Positions 15,589 through 21,157 of a DNA stretch of 21,157 nt are shown in pieces. Position 1 is the stretch's first letter, and every line of letters begins with the position of its first letter. Source of the DNA: JBHHYR01 sp046757585. Lineage in GTDB: Bacteria; Desulfobacterota; Binatia; HRBIN30. Position numbers and translations under genes: made by a program. Where the stretch lies: the NCBI GenBank assembly GCA_046757585.1, contig JBHHYR010000047.1, forward strand, positions 1 to 21,157, in the 5' to 3' direction. Under the pieces are notes generated by a model. It saw only the letters and a program-made list of their open reading frames with translations. It searched no databases and was not told the DNA's origin.

Positions 15589-15957
15589 ATGAAGGAAGTC
15601 AGAGCATACGTGCGCATCCACATGCTGGACAAGGTGATTCGCGGTCTCGAGGATGCGGGCTTCACGGACATGACGGTCGACGACCTGCGCGCCATCCGTC
15701 GCGGCCTGCGCGACCAGGACCTCGATTACTCAGTCGAGCTTGCCGATCGCTATATGAACGTTGCCAAGCTCGCGCTGGTCGTTCGCGATGGCGATGTCGC
15801 TGGTGTGACCCGCATCATCTGCGACCACGCACGAACTGGCGCGAAGGGCGACGGGCTCATCTACGTCATTCCGGTCGAAGAGGTGATCCACGTGCGCACA
15901 GGGGCGAGCGGCGAACTGGCGATCGAGTCGCCGACTTCCTGCCGGAGCGTGACGTGA
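15589..15957 (+). CDS. PII-like signalling protein of a metal-RND operon (module 1)
   Basis: 122-residue protein of the PII (GlnB/GlnK) superfamily, here of the type linked to metal efflux operons (sometimes called PII-NG). It keeps the ferredoxin-like core: MKEVRAYVRIHMLDKVIRGLEDAG (1-24), KLALVVRDGDVAGVTRII (65-82) and the B-loop ARTGAKGDGLIYVIPVEEVIHVRTG. Against GlnB the ATP-contact Lys90 is Leu (GDGLIY) and Arg101 is His (HVRTG); Arg103 is kept. The T-loop region (RAIRRGLRDQDLDYSVELADRYM) does not look like the GlnB loop with Tyr51. A strong AGGAGG (15575-15580) lies 8 nt before the ATG. A trimer that senses a ligand and acts on the pump is inference; it is probably not a nitrogen regulator. 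Confidence 0.88.
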   Translation: MKEVRAYVRIHMLDKVIRGLEDAGFTDMTVDDLRAIRRGLRDQDLDYSVELADRYMNVAKLALVVRDGDVAGVTRIICDHARTGAKGDGLIYVIPVEEVIHVRTGASGELAIESPTSCRSVT

Positions 15958-16109
15958 CGATAAGGTCAGACATTGCCCTGAGCCACACCGGCACGGAGCT
16001 GGAGCCAGAACCCCTATTTCCAGTCGCGGCGCTCGCCGAGATGGTTGGCCACGTCAACAATCCGAGCAACACCGCCTGCTGGCCGGAATTCGTAACAGCA
16101 GGAAGGTAA
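15954..16109 (+). CDS. candidate 51-residue protein overlapping the PII stop
   Basis: GTG at 15954 overlaps the PII stop by four bases (GTGA), with GGAG (15944-15947) 6 nt before it. The frame runs 51 codons to TAA 16107-16109 and fills most of the 177-bp gap before the second adaptor. The peptide begins MTIRSDIALSHTGTELEPEP and ends PSNTACWPEFVTAGR; it holds two His and one Cys, with no signal or membrane segment. Overlap and ribosome site argue for a real gene; no family is recognised. A six-codon frame (16115-16135) then links to the next start. Confidence 0.4.
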   Translation: MTIRSDIALSHTGTELEPEPLFPVAALAEMVGHVNNPSNTACWPEFVTAGR

Positions 16110-16134
16110 TCCCCATGCCGACCAGAGGTGGGTG

Positions 16135-17466
16135 ATGAGAAGCAAACAGGGAATGATCCTAGTTGCTGCCGTCCTAGCGGGTGGGATGGTGGGATCGGCC
16201 GTGACGTGGCTTGCGATTCGGACGGGTCGGACCACCGAGGCTCATGACGTGGGCGGCCACCAAGGCTCTACAAGTACGGAAAGTCGCGAACTGCGTGCGC
16301 ATCAGGACCAGCGCGACGTGAGTCCTGAGCGCAACGAAGTACGCGGTGGACCGGCGGGCGCGCACAGTCAAGGAGAACTGCCGCACGCGGGGACGGCAAA
16401 CGGCGGGGAGGTTCACCTGACGCCCGGACAGATCGAGCGTCTGGGCATCCGGGTCGAGCGCCTGAAAGCCGGCACTGCCCGTACCGCCATTACCCGCCCC
16501 GCGACCGTTGCCTTCGACCTCGATCGCGTCGCGAGGGTAGGCCCGCGCATCGCCGCGAAGGTCGTGTCGGTAACCAAGGATCTCGGCACAGCCGTGAAGA
16601 AGGGAGAAGTAGTCGCGATTCTCACCAGCGTCCAGCTCGGGCTGGCCCAGACACGGTACGTGGCCGCTCGAGCGCGGCTGGAAACACAACGGAGAGCGTA
16701 TGCACGCGAGCAGGACCTTTATGAAAAGCACGTGTCGAGCGAAGCCTCCATGCTGGAAGCACGGGCGCGCTACGGCGAGGCGGAGGCAAAGCTGGACGCC
16801 GCTCGTGATACGCTCCGTCTGTACGGCTGGAGCGCCAAGGAGATCGAGGCGTTACATCGGCGAGGCAGGCATCCTTTGTCCTACCTCTACCTGACCAGTC
16901 CCATCAATGGAGTGATCCAGCGCCGCGACCTGGCCCCCGGGGACACCGTGGAGCCGAATCAGACGCCAATCCACGTGGTGGACACCAGTCGCCTGTGGGT
17001 CATGATAGACGCCTTCGAACGCGATGTTCCGCGCCTCGCCACAGGCCAGAAAATCGAGCTGAGGGTGCAGAGCCTGCCTGGCCGCACCTTCCGGGGAACT
17101 GTGGATTGGATCTCGCAGGAACTGAAAAAGGATACGCGCACCGTGGACGTGCGAGCCGCGGTGGCGAACCCGGAACGGCTTCTCCGGGCTGGCATGTTCG
17201 GCACCGCCCGTATTGCCACGGGCCGAAGCGCCGACACCGCCTTGGCTCCGGTGGATGCGATCCAGACACTCGGCGCGAAACAGGTCGTCTTCGTCGCTGG
17301 CGATGAAGCGGGAAGCTTCAAGCCAGCGCCGGTCATCCTGGGCGAGGAAGCCGGGGGGCTGGTCGAGATCGCATCCGGCGTGCAGCCAGGACAGCAGGTC
17401 GTGACGGAAGGCGCTTTTGCCCTGAAGTCAGCCTTCACAGCCAGCAGCCGCAGCGCGGACGACTAA
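16135..17466 (+). CDS. RND periplasmic adaptor (membrane fusion protein), module 2
   Basis: 443-residue CzcB/CusB-family adaptor. It has an uncleaved N-terminal anchor (MILVAAVLAGGMVGSAVTWLAI, residues 6-27, interrupted motif) rather than a lipobox, then a polar His-containing stretch to about residue 85 (AHDVGGHQ, HQDQ, AHSQGELPHAG). Core domains follow in order: VHLTPGQIERLGIRVERL, lipoyl half (DLGTAVKKGEVVAILTSVQ), helical hairpin (ARARLETQRRAYAREQDLYEKHVSSEAS), second lipoyl half (SPINGVIQRRDLAPGDTVEP), barrel (RLWVMIDAFERDVPRL) and C-terminal domain (APVDAIQTLGAKQVVFV). ATG 16135 is preferred over GTG 16132 because AGAGG (16124-16128) is 6 nt upstream. It differs clearly from the module 1 adaptor. 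The pump gene starts 10 bp after its stop. Confidence 0.92.
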   Translation: MRSKQGMILVAAVLAGGMVGSAVTWLAIRTGRTTEAHDVGGHQGSTSTESRELRAHQDQRDVSPERNEVRGGPAGAHSQGELPHAGTANGGEVHLTPGQIERLGIRVERLKAGTARTAITRPATVAFDLDRVARVGPRIAAKVVSVTKDLGTAVKKGEVVAILTSVQLGLAQTRYVAARARLETQRRAYAREQDLYEKHVSSEASMLEARARYGEAEAKLDAARDTLRLYGWSAKEIEALHRRGRHPLSYLYLTSPINGVIQRRDLAPGDTVEPNQTPIHVVDTSRLWVMIDAFERDVPRLATGQKIELRVQSLPGRTFRGTVDWISQELKKDTRTVDVRAAVANPERLLRAGMFGTARIATGRSADTALAPVDAIQTLGAKQVVFVAGDEAGSFKPAPVILGEEAGGLVEIASGVQPGQQVVTEGAFALKSAFTASSRSADD

Positions 17467-17476
17467 CGGAGGTTCC

Positions 17477-20400
17477 GTGATCAACAGGCTGGTCGGCGCC
17501 GCCCTGAAAAACCGCTTACTGGTACTCGTGTTCATTGCCGGTTTGGCAGCCGCAGGTTACTGGGCGTTCAGAGAAGTCCCCGTCGACTCGTTTCCCGATG
17601 TGACACCTCCCTTGGTGCAGGTGTTCGCGGTGAGCCCCGGGCTATCGCCTGTCGACGTCGAGACCTTGATCAGTTACCCGATCGAGATTTCCATGTATGG
17701 GCTGCCGGGGCTGGAGCGGGTGCAGAGCACCTCGATCTTTGGCCTGTCACGGGTGAGTATCTACTTCGAGGACGGCACGGATATCTACTTCGCCCGCCGG
17801 CTGGTGATGGAGCGGCTGGCGAAAGCTCGCCAGGAGATTCCTCCCGGGCTGGGGGAACCTGAGCTCGGTCCGATCACAACGGGTCTCGGCAATGTTTTCC
17901 TTTATACCCTCCGCAACAAGGGACATGCGGGCTACTCGCTCATGGACCTGCGCACCCTGCAAGACTGGATTGTCAAGCCCATGCTCCGCACGGTCCCAGG
18001 CGTCACGGACGTGCTCTCGATCGGCGGCTACGTGCGGCAGTATCAGGTCCGGCTGAATATGAATGCGCTGCTGGCCCGCGACCTGACCGTGAGCGACGTG
18101 AAAGCAGCGCTGGACGCAAACAACCGGAACGTGGGCGCATCCTTCCTGGAGCGCGGCGGGGAGGAGTACATCGTCCGGGGCTACGGGTGGGTTGGGCCCG
18201 GCAAGGGAGGCTTGGATGACATCCGAAACATCATCATCGACGAGCATGACGGCGTCCCCACGTTCGTCAGCGATGTCGCTCAGGTCACCTTCGGCCCGGA
18301 GATTCGCCGCGGCGCCCTGGTCGCCAATGGCCGGGAAGCCGTGGGGGGCTTCGTCCTGAAACTCATCTACACGAACACGCAGAAACTCCTGGAGAAGGTG
18401 GAGAACAAGGTCAGGCAAATCAACCATGCCCTCCCTGCGGGTCTGGAAGTCGTACCCTACTACTCCCAGGCCGGCCTGGTCGAAAAGGCCGTGGGTACGG
18501 TGGAAGACTCTCTTCTGGAGGGAGCCGGCTTGGTTTTGATCATTCTCTATCTCTTTCTCGGAAACGCCCGTGCGACGCTCATAGTCATTGCTACCCTGCC
18601 GTTTTCGGCACTCATCGCGTTCATCGGAATGAAGTACGTCGGCCTGTCGGCCAACCTGATGAGCCTCGGCGGGTTGGCTATTGGCATCGGCATGATGGTG
18701 GACGGGGCCGTAGTCGTTATGGAGAACATTTTCCGGCATATCGAGGAGCGTAGGGGTGAGGAGGTGTCCGTGGTCCGGCTGGTCGGAGAGGCGACGCGAG
18801 AGGTGGCCAGGCCGGTGGTCTTCGGCGTCAGCATCATCATCATTGTCTTCCTTCCCCTGTTCTCCCTCCAAGGGGTGGAGGGCAAGATGTTTGCGCCGAT
18901 GGCCTACACGATCTCGTTCGCGCTCGTGGGAGCGCTGGTGCTGGCTCTGACGATGGTTCCCGTCGTATCAAGCTATGCTTTTCGGCGGCAGGCGGTTCAG
19001 GGCGAACCGCGCCTCGCACGCGTAGCCAAGCAGCTGTATCGGCCGCTGATCCGGCGCGCGGTGCGCCACCCAGTGGCGATCTTGGCGACGGCCGTGGCAA
19101 TGTTCGTCGCCAGCCTGGCGCTGTTCCCGCTGCTCGGAACGGAGTTCGTACCGATCCTGCGTGAGGGGACGATTCTAGCCCGCGCCACCCTGCCGCCCGG
19201 CGGCAACCTTCCGGCGGCCGTCGATTACGCAAACCGGATGCAGGCGTCTCTCCGGCGCTTCCCCGAGGTGACGGGCGTCTATGCTCGGGTGGGGCGTGCT
19301 GAGGTAGGGGGGGACCCGGAGCCCGTGAACGTAGTGGAAGCTTTCGTGCCCTTGCGGCCGCTGGCGGACTGGGACAACGGTCGGAGCTACGAGGAATTGC
19401 AATCGGCCATGGCTTCACAGCTTCGGAACGACATCCCCGGACCGGCGTACAACCTGACCCAGCCAATACAAATGCGCACCGATGAGCTGCTCACCGGCAT
19501 TAGGGCGCAGGTGGTGATCAGCATCTTCGGCGACGACCTGGATACCCTCGCAACAATAGGTCGGGAGATCCGACGGATCGTCGAGCGCGTCGAGGGCGCT
19601 GTCGACGTGCGCATGCAGCAGCTCGCAGGCAAGCCCCAGATCCTCATCACGCCCCGCCGGCAGGAGCTGGCTCGGCTCGGTGTCTCGGTTGATGAGTTTC
19701 TCAGGACGGTAGAGACCGGCATCGGCGGCTCGACCGCTGGGCAAGTCTTCGAAGGTATTCGGCGGTTCGACATTTTCCTCCGTCTTGCGGAAGGTCAGCG
19801 CAAGCAGATTGAACAGGTGCGGCAACTGCCGATTCGGACGGCTGACGGTGCGATCGTGCCTCTGTCCGAGATCGCTGATGTACAGGTGTTCGTTGGGCCC
19901 AAGTTGATCTCGCGCAACAAGGCGAGCCGCCGGGTGTTCGTGCAGCTCAACGTCCGAGGGCGGGACATGGGCAGCGTGGTCAATGAAATCCGCCAGAAGG
20001 TTGCGCAAACACTCAAGCTGCCGCCCGGGTACTTCGTGGAGTACGGCGGCCAGTTCGAAAACCAGCAGCGGGCCATGCAGCGGCTTTACATTGTGGTGCC
20101 CATTACAATGGCGCTCATCTTTCTCATGCTTTTTTCGGCTTTCGGGAGCGTGCGTTATGCCCTGCTGATTTTCCTCAACGTTCCCTTTGCGGTCATTGGC
20201 GGCCTGGTTTCCCTCTATATCTTGGGCCTCTACCTGTCGGTGCCCGCGGCTGTGGGCTTCATCGCGGTTTTCGGCGTGGCGGTGTTGAACGGTGTCGTGC
20301 TCGTGACGTACATCAACCAACTTCGGGAGCGGGGCGTGGAAACGATGGAGGCGGTCCTCACGGGGGCAGAACTCCGTCTTCGCCCTGTTTTGATGACCGC

Positions 20401-20584
20401 CTCCGTAGCCATCCTCGGACTCATCCCGCTCTTGCTGGCCAACGACATCGGCTCAAATGTGCAGCGGCCGCTAGCGGCGGTGGTTGTGGGCGGCCTACTG
20501 ACCTCCACCTTGCTCACCCTCGTGGTCTTGCCGAGCACGTATCGGTGGTTCGCCGCGCCTCGCAAGGAAGATGTACAACTCTAG
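17477..20584 (+). CDS. heavy-metal RND pump, CzcA/CusA family (module 2)
   Basis: 1035-residue HME-RND pump with the full 12-TM, two-loop plan. The start is GTG 17477 with GGAGG (17468-17472) 4 nt upstream. TM4 reads AIGIGMMVDGAVVVMEN (Asp409, Glu416), the CusA/HME4-5 form without the DFG aspartate of CzcA. Yet the three site methionines known for CusA are not seen: the aligned places are near A570 (ILARATLPP), V619 (EPVNVVEAF) and E670 (TDELLTG). So monovalent Cu/Ag transport is not supported by these residues, and the substrate class is open. It lies between its adaptor and a PII-like gene, mirroring module 1, and has no own channel gene here. Confidence 0.94.
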   Translation: MINRLVGAALKNRLLVLVFIAGLAAAGYWAFREVPVDSFPDVTPPLVQVFAVSPGLSPVDVETLISYPIEISMYGLPGLERVQSTSIFGLSRVSIYFEDGTDIYFARRLVMERLAKARQEIPPGLGEPELGPITTGLGNVFLYTLRNKGHAGYSLMDLRTLQDWIVKPMLRTVPGVTDVLSIGGYVRQYQVRLNMNALLARDLTVSDVKAALDANNRNVGASFLERGGEEYIVRGYGWVGPGKGGLDDIRNIIIDEHDGVPTFVSDVAQVTFGPEIRRGALVANGREAVGGFVLKLIYTNTQKLLEKVENKVRQINHALPAGLEVVPYYSQAGLVEKAVGTVEDSLLEGAGLVLIILYLFLGNARATLIVIATLPFSALIAFIGMKYVGLSANLMSLGGLAIGIGMMVDGAVVVMENIFRHIEERRGEEVSVVRLVGEATREVARPVVFGVSIIIIVFLPLFSLQGVEGKMFAPMAYTISFALVGALVLALTMVPVVSSYAFRRQAVQGEPRLARVAKQLYRPLIRRAVRHPVAILATAVAMFVASLALFPLLGTEFVPILREGTILARATLPPGGNLPAAVDYANRMQASLRRFPEVTGVYARVGRAEVGGDPEPVNVVEAFVPLRPLADWDNGRSYEELQSAMASQLRNDIPGPAYNLTQPIQMRTDELLTGIRAQVVISIFGDDLDTLATIGREIRRIVERVEGAVDVRMQQLAGKPQILITPRRQELARLGVSVDEFLRTVETGIGGSTAGQVFEGIRRFDIFLRLAEGQRKQIEQVRQLPIRTADGAIVPLSEIADVQVFVGPKLISRNKASRRVFVQLNVRGRDMGSVVNEIRQKVAQTLKLPPGYFVEYGGQFENQQRAMQRLYIVVPITMALIFLMLFSAFGSVRYALLIFLNVPFAVIGGLVSLYILGLYLSVPAAVGFIAVFGVAVLNGVVLVTYINQLRERGVETMEAVLTGAELRLRPVLMTASVAILGLIPLLLANDIGSNVQRPLAAVVVGGLLTSTLLTLVVLPSTYRWFAAPRKEDVQL

Positions 20585-20612
20585 CGGGTTCAATCGGGAA
20601 TCGGAGGCAACG

Positions 20613-20930
20613 ATGAAGGAAATCAAGGCGTACATTCGCAACGAAATGGTGGATATTGTCCTGGACGCACTGGCGGGCCTGCCGAGTTCACCTGCCGTTA
20701 CACTGCTCCCGGTACGGGGTTTCGGGCACCCCAAAGGTGGTGGCCCACCCCAGGTCGTGGAGCGAACGAAACTAGAAATCGTCGTCCTCGATGAGCAAGT
20801 CGAGGCGGTCGTCAACTCCATCCGCGAGCACGCCCGCACCGGTGCGTTAGGAGACGGTAAGATCTTCGTCTCCGACGTCGACACGGCCCTGCGCATCAGA
20901 ACGGGCGATCGTGACGAACAGGCACTGTGA
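20613..20930 (+). CDS. PII-like signalling protein of a metal-RND operon (module 2)
   Basis: 105-residue PII-family protein. Conserved parts are MKEIKAYIRNEMVDIVLDALAG (1-22), a T-loop base VRGFGHPKGG, KLEIVVLDEQVEAVVNSI and the nucleotide-binding stretch ARTGALGDGKIFVSDVDTALRIRTG, with GlnB Lys90, Arg101 and Arg103 all kept. The T-loop (HPKGGGPPQVVE) is about 8 residues shorter than in GlnB and has no Tyr51. It is much diverged from the first PII-like protein and ends without its C-terminal tail. ATG 20613 has GGAGG (20603-20607) 5 nt upstream; the frame opens at 20571, inside the pump gene. ATP/ADP binding is likely; target probably the adjacent pump (inference). Confidence 0.9.
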   Translation: MKEIKAYIRNEMVDIVLDALAGLPSSPAVTLLPVRGFGHPKGGGPPQVVERTKLEIVVLDEQVEAVVNSIREHARTGALGDGKIFVSDVDTALRIRTGDRDEQAL

Positions 20931-20969
20931 TCCGAAACTCCGGCGTGTCCGGCGAGGCCGACCAAGAAG

Positions 20970-21157
20970 ATGAGCCTTTACCCATTGTTGGGGATCTGCC
21001 TCGCCCTGTGGGCAGGGCTCGGTGCGTACGTGCTTTCCGGCATGAAAAGGACGTATGAGGACGGAGCCGCGCTACCGCACCGACTGCTGCATGCTTGGTT
21101 CGCCATGTGGGGTCCGGCGAAGGTATATAAAGACGGCGAGCTGGTGAAGGATGATGC
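20970..21157 (+). CDS. small membrane protein, cut by window end
   Basis: Open frame from ATG 20970 (62 codons visible) running off the right edge, 39 bp after the second PII-like gene. Residues 3-24 form one strong transmembrane helix (YPLLGICLALWAGLGAYVLS), followed by a cytoplasmic-looking or amphipathic part with MKRTYEDGAALPHRLLHAWFAMW and a basic/acidic tail (KVYKDGELVKDD). Only a weak purine-rich site (AAGAAG) precedes the ATG. No family recognised; position suggests it belongs to the module 2 operon. Confidence 0.6.
   Translation, partial: MSLYPLLGICLALWAGLGAYVLSGMKRTYEDGAALPHRLLHAWFAMWGPAKVYKDGELVKDD

Noticed and set aside
15589..15957. Classical nitrogen regulator GlnB/GlnK
   Set aside because: No Tyr51 T-loop, key ATP residues changed, and the gene sits in a metal efflux operon without amtB or glnA.
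17477..20584. Naming the second pump CusA (Cu/Ag)
   Set aside because: TM4 resembles CusA, but the three site methionines are not present at the aligned places.
1..21157. tRNA, rRNA, CRISPR, prophage or insertion sequence
   Set aside because: No cloverleaf, regularly spaced repeat array, transposase or integrase was seen on either strand.

Overview
The window is GC-rich throughout, with strong Shine-Dalgarno sites (AGGAGG type), several GTG starts and many tightly packed or overlapping genes. These traits, plus the gene types, suggest a high-GC Gram-negative bacterium: there is a Tat lipoprotein, an outer-membrane efflux protein, lipoboxed periplasmic proteins and RND pumps. A deltaproteobacterium-like or uncultivated relative (Myxococcota, Desulfobacterota or Binatota type) would fit, but there is no rRNA or other phylogenetic marker to settle it.

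Region 1 (1-6786) is ordinary chromosomal backbone. It holds an alpha/beta-hydrolase lipase-like gene (+), the translational GTPase TypA/BipA (-, convergent with the lipase), a Phd/VapC-type toxin-antitoxin pair (+), a Tat-exported PhoD-like phosphatase (-) and a divergent FMN-dependent alpha-hydroxy-acid dehydrogenase (+). Two REP-like palindromes lie in or beside the gaps (866-886 and 3797-3825), and a 54-bp-period repeat sits at the left edge.

Region 2 (6787-21157) is a plus-strand heavy-metal efflux island. It opens with small secreted proteins rich in Cys/His: a candidate His/Cys protein, a tandem TRASH/YHS protein, a CsgG/LpoB-like lipoprotein and a Cys-rich secreted protein. A structured, attenuator-like leader follows. 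Then come two complete pump modules. Module 1 is outer-membrane factor (CzcC), fusion protein (CzcB), CzcA-type pump with a DFG...D motif in TM4, a 59-residue protein, a PII-like protein, and a candidate 51-residue protein whose GTG overlaps the PII stop. Module 2 is fusion protein, a CzcA/CusA-family pump with a different TM4 motif, a second divergent PII-like protein, and a small membrane protein cut off by the window end. There is only one outer-membrane channel for both pumps, and no DNA-binding metal regulator is visible.

The most interesting feature is the repeated pairing of a metal-RND pump with its own PII-like protein. The two PII proteins differ from each other and from GlnB: the first has lost ATP-contact residues and both lack a recognisable GlnB-type T-loop Tyr51 site. 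Together with the unannotated small proteins and the leader, this looks like a metal export system with post-translational control by small ligand-binding trimers. That functional reading is inference.
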